Origin: Silvimonas amylolytica | GTDB taxonomy: Bacteria > Pseudomonadota > Gammaproteobacteria > Burkholderiales > Chitinibacteraceae | Length of the DNA stretch: 64,000 nt | Direction of reading: 5' to 3' | Assembly: GCF_014645555.1 (NCBI RefSeq) | Contig: NZ_BMLY01000003.1 | Coordinates: forward strand, 490,263-554,262 | In this document: positions 48,338 to 57,338 of the stretch, piece after piece | How positions within the stretch are numbered: the first letter of the stretch is position 1 | Layout of the letters: the number at the start of each line of letters is the position of its first letter | Made by a program: the position numbers and the translations under genes | The notes under the pieces: generated by a model | What the model was told of the DNA's origin: nothing | The model's input: only the letters and a program-made list of their open reading frames with translations | Databases searched by the model: none

Positions 48338-49201
48338 ATGTCAGTTGAAGACGATCAATCCAGGGCAGCACCCGCCAACCCGCCACGCCGGGGGTTTTTA
48401 GGGGCAACCCTGGCAACCGGGTTTGCCCTGGCCGTGCGCCCGGTGGCCGCATCGACCATCACCACTGATGCCCTGGGGCTGACCGCAGGTGCAATCACCA
48501 TTGCGGTCAATGGTGGCGATATGCCAGCTTACCGCGCCCGCCCGGCGACGGGTAAGGGCCCATTGCCAGTGGTTATCGTGGTGCAGGAAGTCTTTGGGGT
48601 GCATGAGCACATCCAGGATGTGTGTCGACGCCTGGCCAAGCTGGGTTATCTGGCTATCGCGCCGGAGTTGTATTTCCGCCAGGGTGACCCGCGCAAGTAT
48701 CCGGAGGTGGCGGACCTGCTCAAGAACATCGTCAGTCAGGTGCCCGATGAGCAGGTGCTGTCGGATCTTGATATTACGGTTAACTACGCGGTTGCCAATG
48801 GCGGCGACCCCGACAGGCTGGCAATGACCGGGTTTTGCTGGGGTGGTCGTATCGCCTGGTTGTATGCAGCACATAACCCGCGGATGAAGGCGATTGCGGT
48901 GTGGTATGGCCAGGTGTTGCAACCGTCTACCGCCAATTCGCCCAAGTCTCCGCTAGATCTGGTCGCGCAGATGAAAGTGCCGGTGATTGCATTCTATGGC
49001 GCCAAAGACCAGGGGATTACCCAGGAGAACGTCGGCAAGATGCGGACCGCCATGGACGCTGCTGGCAAGCCGTTTGAGCTGCACGTTTACCCGGAAGCAG
49101 GGCATGGTTTCAATGCGGATTACCGCCCCAGCTATAACGCCGAAGCGGCGACCGATGCCTGGCAACGCATGTTGGGCTGGTTTCATAAATATGGTGTGTA
49201 A
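48338..49201 (+). CDS. Tat-exported dienelactone hydrolase family protein
   Basis: The 287-residue protein has a Tat-type signal (PPRRGFLGATLATGFALAVRPVAA). An alpha/beta-hydrolase domain follows with VVIVVQEVFGVHEHIQDVCRRLA, the catalytic Cys in MTGFCWGGR, Asp in FYGAKDQGIT and His in PEAGHGFNADYRPSY. Most dienelactone hydrolases are cytoplasmic, so export suggests a carboxymethylenebutenolidase-like esterase acting outside. It ends at a bidirectional terminator. Confidence 0.9.
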   Translation: MSVEDDQSRAAPANPPRRGFLGATLATGFALAVRPVAASTITTDALGLTAGAITIAVNGGDMPAYRARPATGKGPLPVVIVVQEVFGVHEHIQDVCRRLAKLGYLAIAPELYFRQGDPRKYPEVADLLKNIVSQVPDEQVLSDLDITVNYAVANGGDPDRLAMTGFCWGGRIAWLYAAHNPRMKAIAVWYGQVLQPSTANSPKSPLDLVAQMKVPVIAFYGAKDQGITQENVGKMRTAMDAAGKPFELHVYPEAGHGFNADYRPSYNAEAATDAWQRMLGWFHKYGV

Positions 49202-49220
49202 ATACACAGGGTAGGGATGA

Positions 49221-49250
49221 AAAAAAGCCGGCAAAAATGCCGGCTTTTTT
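49221..49250. terminator. Bidirectional terminator between hydrolase and GNAT genes
   Basis: A 12-bp perfect stem, AAAAAAGCCGGC/GCCGGCTTTTTT, has a six-base loop and T-runs on both strands. Confidence 0.93.
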
Positions 49251-49271
49251 GTGTGTGGCGTGACACGCCAC

Positions 49272-49763
49272 TTAGTCTGCGCGTGCAGCCATCTGGTCGA
49301 ACGCTTCGCCGGTCACCCGGCAAATGCGCCAGTCCGGCATGACCGTGGCACCCATGCCTTCGTAGAAGGCGATAGCGTTGGCATTCCAGTCCAGCACGCT
49401 CCACTCGAAACGGCCAAAACCGCGTTCCCTGGCGATACGAGCCAGTCGCAGCAACATCCGTTTGCCAAGGCCCAGGCCGCGCGCGTGTGGGCGCACATAC
49501 AGGTCTTCCAGATACAGACTACGGCGGGTCAGGAACGTGGAATAGCTCTGGAAATACAAAGCGAAGGCGAGGATGTTATCGCCGTCCTGGGCAATCAGGG
49601 CTTCAACCAGCGGTTTGTCGCCAAACAAGTCGGCGGTCAAACGCTCGGCGCTCATATCCAGCACATGGGTCAGTTTTTCAAACTCAGCCAATTCGGCGAC
49701 CATGGCCATAATCTCTTTCACGTCGGCCGGGGTGGCAGGGCGAATCTGTACGTGAGCGGACAT
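49272..49763 (-). CDS. GNAT-family N-acetyltransferase (diamine acetyltransferase-like)
   Basis: The 163-residue protein starts MSAHVQIRPATPADVKEIMAMVAELAEFEKL. It has FLTRRSLYLEDLYVRPHARGLGLGKRMLLRLARIARERG and FEWSVLDWNANAIAFYEGMGA, the pattern of the spermidine/spermine or thialysine acetyltransferase subgroup. ATG 49763 is fixed by AGGAG seven bases upstream. The polyamine link is inferred from motif likeness only. Confidence 0.87.
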   Translation of the reverse strand: MSAHVQIRPATPADVKEIMAMVAELAEFEKLTHVLDMSAERLTADLFGDKPLVEALIAQDGDNILAFALYFQSYSTFLTRRSLYLEDLYVRPHARGLGLGKRMLLRLARIARERGFGRFEWSVLDWNANAIAFYEGMGATVMPDWRICRVTGEAFDQMAARAD

Positions 49764-49827
49764 CCGCATACTCCTTGTGTGTTTTGCCAAATCAACTGCC
49801 GTCAATGTCATGCCAGCAGCAAAAACA

Positions 49828-49853
49828 AAACGGGCAGCGGTGGCTGCCCGTTT
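49828..49853 (-). terminator. Terminator of the diheme cytochrome gene
   Basis: An 11-bp perfect stem, AAACGGGCAGC/GCTGCCCGTTT, has a GGTG loop. On the minus strand it is followed by TTTTGTTTTTG. Confidence 0.88.
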
Positions 49854-49890
49854 GATATATCGACCAGAAATCAATGCAAGCTGCAAATAC

Positions 49891-50652
49891 TTATTTGGCG
49901 TGATTGATCATATAGTGCGCAGCGGCGCGGAATTCATCATCACTACCGCTATAACCACCTTTCGGCGGCATGGCACCATTGCCATTCTTCAGTACGTTTT
50001 CAATCACATCTTCCGGTTTCTTGCCCTGCAACTTGGCAGACCAGTCCGCCTTGTTGCCAAACTTGGGGGCGCCAGCTGCGCCTGTGCCATGGCAAGCCTG
50101 ACAAGTACTTTCGTACACTTCCTTGCCTTTGGTTTCCGGGTCAAGCGCAGCACCTGCGGCACCACTGGCAGTGGCGACGGCCGGGGCTTCAAACTTGGCG
50201 CCCGCCTGGTCGGCCATATAGGCGACTGCGCGTTTGACTTCATCATCTGTCAGATCGGTTGAACCGCCACGCGCTGGCATCGCGTTAAAACCTTTGATGG
50301 CGTGCGTCCAGAGGGTTTCATAACCCTTGGCGATACGCGGACCCCATGCGCCTGAGTCGCCAAACTTGGGCGAACCCATCAGGCCTGCGCCATGACAGGA
50401 AATACAGACATTTTCATACACGATCTTGCCGGAGCGCTGGCCGATGGGTGCGCTATCAACTACTTTGCTGGTCCCGACGGGTTGCAGCCGTGCCTGAATG
50501 GCTTCATTGGTCATGGTCATCAGGCCAAGGTTTACTCCGCTACCGGAGGTATACAGCTTGGCCACCATAAAGACGAAAAGCGGGACGCCAACGACGCCCA
50601 GTACCACATACGTAATAAAACTTTGAACTCCTGATGTGTTTGAACCACTCAT
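49891..50652 (-). CDS. Membrane-anchored diheme cytochrome c (c5 type)
   Basis: The 253-residue protein has an N-terminal membrane helix (residues 12-33) that holds two cytochrome c domains in the periplasm. The hemes attach at C83-x2-C86-H87 (CISCHG) and C184-x2-C187-H188 (CQACHG). Axial Met residues lie in FNAMPARGG and NGAMPPKGGYS. The domains resemble cytochrome c5, an electron donor to terminal oxidases in Neisseria and relatives. An Ala-rich linker joins the two domains. Confidence 0.93.
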   Translation of the reverse strand: MSGSNTSGVQSFITYVVLGVVGVPLFVFMVAKLYTSGSGVNLGLMTMTNEAIQARLQPVGTSKVVDSAPIGQRSGKIVYENVCISCHGAGLMGSPKFGDSGAWGPRIAKGYETLWTHAIKGFNAMPARGGSTDLTDDEVKRAVAYMADQAGAKFEAPAVATASGAAGAALDPETKGKEVYESTCQACHGTGAAGAPKFGNKADWSAKLQGKKPEDVIENVLKNGNGAMPPKGGYSGSDDEFRAAAHYMINHAK

Positions 50653-50792
50653 GCTGCCATCCCTTTTTATCGTGAAGTCAGGTGAATCAAATCAAGAATT
50701 TGCGCCGGATTATACCGGCCTCATTGTGCCAGTGAAAGCCGCGTAGACGCTGTGCATCAAACACGGTATGATCCAATCCCTCGCAAAGACAT

Positions 50793-50869
50793 GCGCCCGT
50801 AGCTCAGTTGGATAGAGTATTGGTTTCCGAAACCAAGGGTCACAGGTTCGATTCCTGTCGGGCGCACCA
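50793..50869 (+). tRNA. tRNA-Arg (anticodon CCG)
   Basis: The gene is 77 bases including encoded CCA. The acceptor stem GCGCCCG/CGGGCGC is perfect, the anticodon stem TTGGT/ACCAA encloses TTCCGAA, and the T-arm reads ACAGGTTCGATTCCTGT. The anticodon CCG decodes CGG. The rest of 50653-51125 holds no protein gene that I can support. Confidence 0.97.
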
Positions 50870-51079
50870 GTTTCCTCTTCTTCTCTCGTTCCCACTTAAG
50901 CCAGATCAACAAGCGAAGCCTGATTACCAGGTGTTTTTCGACCTTTTCTGCTGCGATCTGCAAGCCCGGCTGTTTTTCATCTGATTCCTATTATTTGCCA
51001 TGTTTGGCGAAATTGCGCGCGTTGTTGCATTTGCAGTGCGTCAATGTTGTGCATCTCGCAGTATGACACCTGAAAATAA

Positions 51080-51106
51080 AAAGCCCGGCTAGAGAAACCG
51101 GGCTTT
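51080..51106 (-). terminator. Terminator of the aromatic-acid efflux operon
   Basis: The 9-bp stem AAAGCCCGG/CCGGGCTTT is followed on the minus strand by TTTTATTTT. It lies 20 bp after the outer-membrane gene stop. Confidence 0.85.
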
Positions 51107-51125
51107 CGCGAAGCTTTGATCCAGA

Positions 51126-52574
51126 TCACTTTTCTGCTGTGTTTTCGGCCTTGGCGGCAGACTGCCAGCCGCCCCCAAGTGAGAGAAACAAATTGATCTG
51201 GTCTTGCGCCAACTGGCTATCTGAAGAGGCGAGCGCAGCATCGGCACTGGCCAGCGTGCGGTCAGAGTCCAGACTGGTCAGGAACGGCGCACGACCCGCT
51301 TTGTACATGGTGCGGTTTTCTGCTGCGACCTGGCGGGCTTTGTCACGAGCTGCGCGCAGATCCGCATTGCGTTGCAGATCATGCGTGTAGCGGGTGAGTG
51401 CGGTTTCCGTTTCCTTCAGTGCCGACAGCACGACGCCATCAAAATGGGCTAGTGCACCATCAGCACCGGCTTCTGCGGCATGGATACGCGCGTGCGAACC
51501 GCTGTCCGGAATCGTCCAGGTAATCAGCGGACCGATGCCCCAACGGTTTGCGGCCGGTGTCCCCAAGTCTTCCAGGATACCCGTCGAGCCAATGGAAGCA
51601 CCGATCTTGATATCCGGGTAGAGGTCCGCTGTGGCGACGCCGATCTTTGCGGTGGCGGCAGCCAGTTGGCGTTCTGCTTCACGGATATCAGGCCGGCGCT
51701 TGAGCAGTGCCGCACCGTCGCCCACTGGAATTGCCTGTGCCAGTTTGGGTTCTTCAGTGCACTGAATCGCCATCTGGTTAATCTCGGTCGGCGTTTTGCC
51801 AACCATCACCGCCAGTTGATAGATCGCCGCATCGTGATCTGCCTGGAAGCGGGGCAGGTTGGCGCGCAACATATCGGCCTGGGCTTCAGCGCGCAGTACA
51901 TCCGCGTTACGGCCGCGACCTGCGCTGGCCATGCGGCGGGTGACATCCACACTATGATTCTGCAAATCCAGCTCATGCTGGGCGACCGACAACTCGCGAT
52001 TGGCTGAACATGCCATGACATAGGCACGTACCGTCTGTGCGACGACGTTGACGCGGGCCAGGTCCAGCGCGGCCTGCGCGGCTTCAGCGTTGGCGTGAGC
52101 AGCTTCTTCACCACGTTTGAGTTTGCCGAACAGGTCCAGGTCATAGGAGACCGAGAGACCAACATCGCCTTCATTGAGAACCGGCAGTTTTTCCGTCAGC
52201 AAAAATGACTCACCAGACTCTTGCGCACGCTTGGCGGCAAAGTCAACGCCGCCGTGCAGACCGCTTTCTGCATCCACTTCACCCATGATGTAGACCGCGC
52301 GGCGCAAGTTGGCTGAAGCCATGCGCAGATCGGTATTCGCGGTCATGGCTTGCTGCACAAGGCCATTCAATTGTGGGTCGTCGTAGAGTTTCCACCAATC
52401 GTCCGGAACCGGTGCGATGGCGACAGCCGGATCGTGTGCACCAATAAACTGACCCGCCGCAGTGGGGTTCTTGATGCTGGCTTGGTCAGGCACGCGGTAA
52501 TCCGGGCCGACCGTGGTACACGCCAGCAGCGACTGCAGCAAAGCCAGTGCGAGCGCGGTTTTTACAAGTTTCAC
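51126..52574 (-). CDS. Outer-membrane efflux lipoprotein (NodT/OprM family)
   Basis: The 482-residue protein has a lipoprotein signal, SLLAC with Cys at 19, then TVGPDYRVPDQ. The OEP domains include SYDLDLFGKLKRGEEAAHANAE and LLKRRPDIREAERQLAAATAKIGVATADLYPDIKIGAS. It supplies the outer-membrane channel for the adaptor and FUSC exporter upstream. It overlaps the adaptor gene by 4 bp (ATGA) and ends the operon. Confidence 0.92.
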   Translation of the reverse strand: MKLVKTALALALLQSLLACTTVGPDYRVPDQASIKNPTAAGQFIGAHDPAVAIAPVPDDWWKLYDDPQLNGLVQQAMTANTDLRMASANLRRAVYIMGEVDAESGLHGGVDFAAKRAQESGESFLLTEKLPVLNEGDVGLSVSYDLDLFGKLKRGEEAAHANAEAAQAALDLARVNVVAQTVRAYVMACSANRELSVAQHELDLQNHSVDVTRRMASAGRGRNADVLRAEAQADMLRANLPRFQADHDAAIYQLAVMVGKTPTEINQMAIQCTEEPKLAQAIPVGDGAALLKRRPDIREAERQLAAATAKIGVATADLYPDIKIGASIGSTGILEDLGTPAANRWGIGPLITWTIPDSGSHARIHAAEAGADGALAHFDGVVLSALKETETALTRYTHDLQRNADLRAARDKARQVAAENRTMYKAGRAPFLTSLDSDRTLASADAALASSDSQLAQDQINLFLSLGGGWQSAAKAENTAEK

Positions 52575-53473
52575 GATTTTGCTCCTGCCTGGGCCTTGGC
52601 CGGTGCCGCGTTTTGCAGCACAGACACCGTCGCCGTCCGCCCGGCAACCAGCCGCAGATCTTCCGGAATTTCATCCAGCGCAATGCGCACGGGTACGCGT
52701 TGGGCAAGACGTACCCAGTTAAACGTCGGGTTTACGTTGGGCAGACCCGTGGCACCGGCAGTACGGTCGCGGTCTTCAATACCGGCGGCGATGCTTTCGA
52801 CGTGACCATGCAGACGGCGCGATTCGCCCATGATGATGATTTCCACCGGTTGGTTGATCTGTACGCCCGCCAGCTTGGTTTCTTCGAAATACCCATCGAC
52901 GTGGAATGAATGGCTATCCACGATCGACAATACCGGACGGCCTGTGGTCACGTAATCGCCACTACGCGGTACGCGATCGTTCAGGTAGCCATCGACCGGG
53001 CTGATCACGGTGGCGCGTTGCAGATTGAGTTTGGCGACATCTACCGCCGCCTCGGCCTGGGTGATGGTGGCTTCAATCTGTTCGACCTTGGCGATGCTTT
53101 CTTCTGTGGTCTCGGTGGCAACCAGGTCGGCCAGCTTGCGGTTACGCGCTGCCTCACGTTTAGCTTGTGCCAGCAATGGTTTTTGCAGTGCGACGGTGGC
53201 CTGGGCCTGGCGCAGTGCCAGCTCGAACCGTGCGCGGTCGATCACAAACAAGACCTGTCCACGCTTGACCATCTGGTTGTCGGCGATATTGACGTCGGTG
53301 ATCTGGCCGGAGACATCAGGCGCCACTTGTACGACATCGGCACGGATGTGGCCGTCACGCGTCCAGGGGGCGGTGGTGTAGTAGTCCCATAGATGGCGGC
53401 CGACGATGAAGGCGGCCACAACAACGATCAGGGTCAGGACGATGGTCCCTGTTTTGCGAATGATTTTATTCAT
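52571..53473 (-). CDS. aaeA: HlyD-family periplasmic adaptor of a p-hydroxybenzoate-type efflux system
   Basis: The 300-residue protein has an N-terminal membrane anchor (TIVLTLIVVVAAFIVGRHLW). The lipoyl halves VVQVAPDVSGQITDVNIADNQMVKRGQVLFVID and ATVISPVDGYLNDRVPRSGDYV enclose a coiled-coil hairpin. A barrel domain follows with the EmrA/AaeA sequence VDGYFEETKLAGVQINQPVEI. It overlaps both neighbours by 4 bp. Confidence 0.9.
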   Translation of the reverse strand: MNKIIRKTGTIVLTLIVVVAAFIVGRHLWDYYTTAPWTRDGHIRADVVQVAPDVSGQITDVNIADNQMVKRGQVLFVIDRARFELALRQAQATVALQKPLLAQAKREAARNRKLADLVATETTEESIAKVEQIEATITQAEAAVDVAKLNLQRATVISPVDGYLNDRVPRSGDYVTTGRPVLSIVDSHSFHVDGYFEETKLAGVQINQPVEIIIMGESRRLHGHVESIAAGIEDRDRTAGATGLPNVNPTFNWVRLAQRVPVRIALDEIPEDLRLVAGRTATVSVLQNAAPAKAQAGAKS

Positions 53474-53679
53474 GGTTTTAACCAGTGGATCAGGGATACG
53501 GTTGCGCCGAGCACGAGGACATACAGCGCAAGGTTAAACAGCGAGCGGTGCCAGACCAGCTTGTAAAAACCGATACGGGCCAGCGCAAAACGCAGGCCCC
53601 CGGTCACAAAAAAGGCGATCACCATCCAGGCCAGCAAGCTGGGGATGTAGACACCGTAAATATCAATTTCACCGCTCAT
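53470..53679 (-). CDS. aaeX: DUF1656 small membrane protein
   Basis: The 69-residue protein has two predicted helices. The family pattern is EIDIYGVYIPSLLAWMVIAFFVTGGLRFALARIGFYKLVWHRSLFNLALYVLVLG. It lies between the FUSC exporter and the adaptor in the aae arrangement and overlaps aaeA by 4 bp. Its function in the pump is not established. Confidence 0.9.
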   Translation of the reverse strand: MSGEIDIYGVYIPSLLAWMVIAFFVTGGLRFALARIGFYKLVWHRSLFNLALYVLVLGATVSLIHWLKP

Positions 53680-53733
53680 CGGGTGTTTCTCTTTTCATGT
53701 TTATGGTCTGTTTTGCAGTGCACGGCTGTGTTC

Positions 53734-55761
53734 TCAGAAGGCTGGCACTTGCTGATAACCAGGCGCGCCTGGAAACAGGCTGACCCGTAATTCCACCAAT
53801 GCATGCAGTGCCTCGCGGGAGGCGTGATCGGCCCGGCCAATCACCAGACTCATGGCATCATCAATGCGGGCACGCAGCGTTTCCGGCGCAAGCTTGTGAC
53901 GACTGTTTTCAATGCGGGCCTGGTAATGCCCGGCAACCCCACCCAGCACCTCATTGATGGAATGACGGTCCAGATCTGACAGTTCCAGCTCATCTCGCTG
54001 CAGTTCCAGTGCGCTATAGCCCACACGCAATTCGGTGAAGCCATCGCTGTAGCTGTCATCGCCACTGGCGGCAAGGCGTGGTACCAGTTGACCCAGACGA
54101 TCGAGCATGCGTGAACTCAGGCGGGCGTAATCCCGGGCATCTTCACCGGCGGCCGTGTTGGCCAGATCGCGCCAACTGGCATGTACGAGTCGGTGGGTCG
54201 CCAGTTGTACGCCAAATGGTCGTGTGACGAGTGTCCAGACCAGTGCGAACAATGCCCCCGCCGCGCCGGCCAGGTTGCCATTGAAGAACGCTGTAAAATT
54301 GGCGTCGTACGCACCTTGCAACCCCAGGAAGGTCGCCGTGTTCACCGATAACAACATGGCAATCATGTTGAAACGGGGTAAAGGAATCAGCGTGCCGATG
54401 ATCAGGAATGGCACTGCCAGCAGGGCCACCAGCGTGGCAAAGTCATGTGAGGCGGGAATGATGGCGAACAGCATGACCGCGGATAGCGCGATGCTCACAA
54501 TCGTCCAGACAAAAAACAGCCGGATAAAGGGTGCGGGTTCATCCATCGCGGCAAAGAAGCATGACGCCACGGCACCGAGTGTGACCGCGCCAGCGCCGTC
54601 TTCCCACCCCATGCCGATCCAGATCATGCAGCCGGCAAAAATAGAGACGGATGCATTGATTGCTGAAAACAGCATGATGCCGTGATCATAGTGACGCGCA
54701 CCGCCCATCACATCGCGCCGGGTATACACCGGCACCCAGGGTTTGACGTTTTCCTGACCAGATAACAACTGTTGCAAATGCAGGCAGTCTTGCCAGAGTT
54801 CGATCAATGTTCCAACGCGTGAACGCATGGTACGGCCAAGCGCGCTACGCCATTCACTGGTATGCACAATGGTCTGTCCCAGGCGTGCGACTTCTTCTTT
54901 TAGTCGTTCGCCGTCTTCCGGGCGTGACGCTGGTGACAGAATCCACTGCGTGACATCGTGCATCAGCGTGTCGATGCCCTGAGGCAGCGCCTGATTGTTG
55001 GCGCGCAGTTCTTGCATCATGCCGCTCATGGAAGAGAGCACAGGCAATAACATACTCATACGGCCGCGCAAGGCCCGCGCGTAATTGACGGTATCTGCAG
55101 TATCCGGGTCGTAGGCCAACTGACTGATCAATTGATCGAAGGCCAGAATATCTGCAGCAAGGCGATGACGACTGGCAGGGTGCACGCGGTGATCGGCAAC
55201 GGGCGTTAGCGTATCTGCCGCCCAGGATGCTGCATCACGTAACCAGGCTGCGGTGCGTGCGCTAATCACGGGTGCGACTTTGCCCGGAAAAATCAGGCCT
55301 GCCACGACGCTGGCGCTCAGAATGCCGACCAGGATTTCCTGTGTACGTGCGCTGGCGATATCGAATACGTTCTGTGGTGCGTTTACTGCCGGCAGCGCGA
55401 TCATGGGGAGCGTATACGCCGCCAGCATGAACACATAGGCGCGAGGTGTGCGGTCCAGTAGCGAGACATACAGCAGCGTACCGGTCCATGCCCCAATGGC
55501 CGCGGCGAGCAGCACTGGTGCATCCACCAGCGCAGGTACCAGCACGACGGCCGCACTGGCCCCAAGAATAGTGCCCAATACCCGGTAGAGCGCTTTGGAG
55601 CGGGTCGCGCCAGTGAGCGGGTGCGACACCACGTAAACGGCGGCCATCGCCCAGTAGGGGCGTGGCAAACCCAGTGCAAACGCAATATAAAGCGCTAGCA
55701 TCGAGGCAAAAAAAGCTTTGAAAGAGAACAACCAGTCTCTTGCGGTGGGCCAGTGCATCAT
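53734..55761 (-). CDS. aaeB: FUSC-family aromatic acid exporter (AaeB type)
   Basis: The 675-residue protein has two blocks of about five helices separated by a long cytoplasmic region (residues about 170-360). The first block contains ALYIAFALGLPRPYWAMAAVYVVSHPLTGATRSKALYRVLGTILGA, the FUSC signature. With AaeA it exports p-hydroxybenzoate or similar aromatic acids. ATG 55761 or 55758 are both possible. It follows the marR stop by only 7 bp. Confidence 0.92.
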   Translation of the reverse strand: MMHWPTARDWLFSFKAFFASMLALYIAFALGLPRPYWAMAAVYVVSHPLTGATRSKALYRVLGTILGASAAVVLVPALVDAPVLLAAAIGAWTGTLLYVSLLDRTPRAYVFMLAAYTLPMIALPAVNAPQNVFDIASARTQEILVGILSASVVAGLIFPGKVAPVISARTAAWLRDAASWAADTLTPVADHRVHPASRHRLAADILAFDQLISQLAYDPDTADTVNYARALRGRMSMLLPVLSSMSGMMQELRANNQALPQGIDTLMHDVTQWILSPASRPEDGERLKEEVARLGQTIVHTSEWRSALGRTMRSRVGTLIELWQDCLHLQQLLSGQENVKPWVPVYTRRDVMGGARHYDHGIMLFSAINASVSIFAGCMIWIGMGWEDGAGAVTLGAVASCFFAAMDEPAPFIRLFFVWTIVSIALSAVMLFAIIPASHDFATLVALLAVPFLIIGTLIPLPRFNMIAMLLSVNTATFLGLQGAYDANFTAFFNGNLAGAAGALFALVWTLVTRPFGVQLATHRLVHASWRDLANTAAGEDARDYARLSSRMLDRLGQLVPRLAASGDDSYSDGFTELRVGYSALELQRDELELSDLDRHSINEVLGGVAGHYQARIENSRHKLAPETLRARIDDAMSLVIGRADHASREALHALVELRVSLFPGAPGYQQVPAF

Positions 55762-55768
55762 GTTGGCC

Positions 55769-56227
55769 TCACGCTTTGTCAGACTGCGTATTACTGGCGG
55801 CGGCAGCTTCAATAGCGCCGAATACCCGCAGCGTTGCCTGGAGGTCTTCCTGGCTGATGTTCTTGAGTACATCAGCCCGCAGGCTGATCAGATCCCGTTC
55901 GATATTTTCGCTCATGGCCCGCCCCGCCTCAGTCAGCCACAACGTATTGGCACGCCGGTCAGCCGGATCCACCTCGCGCCTTATCAGGCCCGCTTTGGCT
56001 AGTTGGTCCAGCAGACGCACCAGCGACGGGCTCTCTATTCCAACATAGTCAGCTAATGCAACCTGGCGTACCCCTTCACCCAGGCGGCCGATGAACAGCA
56101 GCGGGGTGGCACAGGCAGCAGAAACGCCGTAGACCGTAACAGCCTCTTGTGAAACCTGCCGCCAGTGGCGGCCGACTTGTAACAGGGAGCTGGTCAAGGC
56201 AAGGCGAAGAGTGTCGAGATCATCCAT
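55769..56227 (-). CDS. MarR-family repressor of the aae-type efflux operon
   Basis: The 152-residue protein has a winged helix (RQVALADYVGIESPSLVRLLDQLAKAGLIRREVDPADRRANTLWLTEAGRA). It is the first gene of the operon with aaeB-aaeX-aaeA-OM. It probably represses the whole unit and is released by aromatic acids. Two dyads lie upstream. ATG 56227 gives a typical start; the ribosome site is weak. Confidence 0.88.
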   Translation of the reverse strand: MDDLDTLRLALTSSLLQVGRHWRQVSQEAVTVYGVSAACATPLLFIGRLGEGVRQVALADYVGIESPSLVRLLDQLAKAGLIRREVDPADRRANTLWLTEAGRAMSENIERDLISLRADVLKNISQEDLQATLRVFGAIEAAAASNTQSDKA

Positions 56228-56256
56228 GGCGTAAAAGTTACCACGGGGAATATTCG

Positions 56257-56268
56257 TTAGCAAGCTAA
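56257..56268. promoter_or_regulatory. Dyad TTAGC-AA-GCTAA upstream of marR
   Basis: It lies 30-41 bp before the marR start. On the minus strand it falls between TTGCCG and TAACGA spaced 17 bp, a possible promoter. Autoregulation is the likely use. Confidence 0.45.
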
Positions 56269-56290
56269 TAATTGAACGGCAAGATACACT

Positions 56291-56314
56291 CATTGTCCGT
56301 ATAAATGGACAATG
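56291..56314. promoter_or_regulatory. Dyad CATTGTCC-N8-GGACAATG upstream of marR
   Basis: Perfect 8-bp arms surround GTATAAAT. It sits 64-87 bp before the marR start and 15 bp past the carbonic-anhydrase-like gene. It has no T-run, so an operator is more likely than a terminator. Confidence 0.5.
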
Positions 56315-56328
56315 GAGGGTGGTGGGTT

Positions 56329-56922
56329 TTAGATAGGCATGTCTTTGATATGGCTGTTCAACATTTCAGCCATCCTGGCAGTGATCTTGACCATGTCGGC
56401 CTCGCTGCGATCAATGCCATACACCGACAGGGGAAAGTTGAGCGGTTGCTGGTGTCGCCAGATTTGCTCGTGAGCGGAAGTGGGCAGAATGTGCGCGGGG
56501 TCACCCACGGCAACCCATCCAATAGGTACGTGCTCACCGGCCGGCACGCGGGTTTTGATGTGAACAACGCCGTGAATGCGGATTTCACAGCCTTGTTCCA
56601 GGTGCGCACCATGAAACACGGCCGCACCGGTAGCAATGAAGACCTGATCTTCTACTGTGCAGCCGACAACATGCGCTCCCGGGCCGATCAGACAGAACTG
56701 GCCAATACACAGGGAGTGCGCTTCGGTGCTGCGCAGTACCGCGTTTTCCAGAATGATGCATTGCTCGCCAATCTCTATGCGGCCGCCTTCAGCAATGATC
56801 TGTGCGCCGTACATGATGCGACAGTTGGGGCCAATGGAGACATCTCCACAAATCACGGCATTGGGGGCGATCCATGCCGTAGGGTCAATACGAGGGGTAT
56901 GGCCTGCGTGAGCAATCAGCAT
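56329..56922 (-). CDS. Gamma-carbonic-anhydrase-like hexapeptide-repeat protein
   Basis: The 197-residue protein is a left-handed beta-helix (CaiE/PaaY/gamma-carbonic anhydrase-like). It has repeats such as IGPNCRIMYGAQIIAEGG, IGEQCIILENAVLRS and IGPGAHVVGCTVEDQVFIATGAAVFHGAHLEQGC. The metal-site His residues of true enzymes are partly seen (FHGAHL). A C-terminal helical tail follows. It may be a carbonic anhydrase or an acyl-CoA-associated protein; no pathway partner is adjacent. Confidence 0.82.
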   Translation of the reverse strand: MLIAHAGHTPRIDPTAWIAPNAVICGDVSIGPNCRIMYGAQIIAEGGRIEIGEQCIILENAVLRSTEAHSLCIGQFCLIGPGAHVVGCTVEDQVFIATGAAVFHGAHLEQGCEIRIHGVVHIKTRVPAGEHVPIGWVAVGDPAHILPTSAHEQIWRHQQPLNFPLSVYGIDRSEADMVKITARMAEMLNSHIKDMPI

Positions 56923-57016
56923 GTGGGTTTACGCTTTCGAGAGGGAATGTGCTGATTACTCTAGTCGATGGCGGTGATCGCTGCGCAGATACAGGCGTGG
57001 AAATCGCAGGCAACAA

Positions 57017-57042
57017 AAAACCCGGCACATTGGCCGGGTTTT
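57017..57042 (-). terminator. Terminator of the cold-shock gene
   Basis: The 10-bp stem AAAACCCGGC/GCCGGGTTTT has a six-base loop; the minus strand runs into TTGTTG after the T-run. Confidence 0.88.
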
Positions 57043-57058
57043 GTACGTCACTGTGAAA

Positions 57059-57262
57059 TTACACAGGCGTGATGTTCGAAGCTTGCTTGCCTTTCTGGCC
57101 GGTCACTACATCAAAGTTGACCTTTTGACCTTCTTGCAGCGACTTGAAGCCGTTGGAGTTGATCGCCGAGAAGTGCGCGAACAGATCTTCGCCACCATCG
57201 TCAGGAGAAATAAAGCCAAAGCCCTTGGCGTCGTTAAACCACTTAACCGTACCGGTTGCCAT
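57059..57262 (-). CDS. Cold-shock protein of the CspA family
   Basis: The 67-residue OB-fold RNA/DNA chaperone has RNP1 KGFGFISP and RNP2 DLFAHFSAI. It starts [17 protein letters not shown]. The 5' leader is only about 40 bases if the promoter at 57310-57338 is used, short for a classic cold-induced csp, so it may be constitutive. It stands alone with its own terminator. Confidence 0.95.
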   Translation of the reverse strand: MATGTVKWFNDAKGFGFISPDDGGEDLFAHFSAINSNGFKSLQEGQKVNFDVVTGQKGKQASNITPV

Positions 57263-57309
57263 TACCTAAGATTCCTATGTCTTGAATTGAGCATGCGCTC
57301 AAGAGCTAT

Positions 57310-57338
57310 ATCATACGCAACGTGTATGTCTTGTACAA
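57310..57338 (-). promoter_or_regulatory. Sigma-70 promoter of the cold-shock gene
   Basis: TTGTAC and TATGAT on the minus strand are separated by exactly 17 bp. They place the start of transcription about 40 bases before the ATG. Confidence 0.7.

Noticed and set aside
49801..49890. CRISPR-like or other tandem repeats
   Set aside because: Short hairpins occur throughout as terminators, but no regularly spaced direct repeats were seen in this or any other gap.
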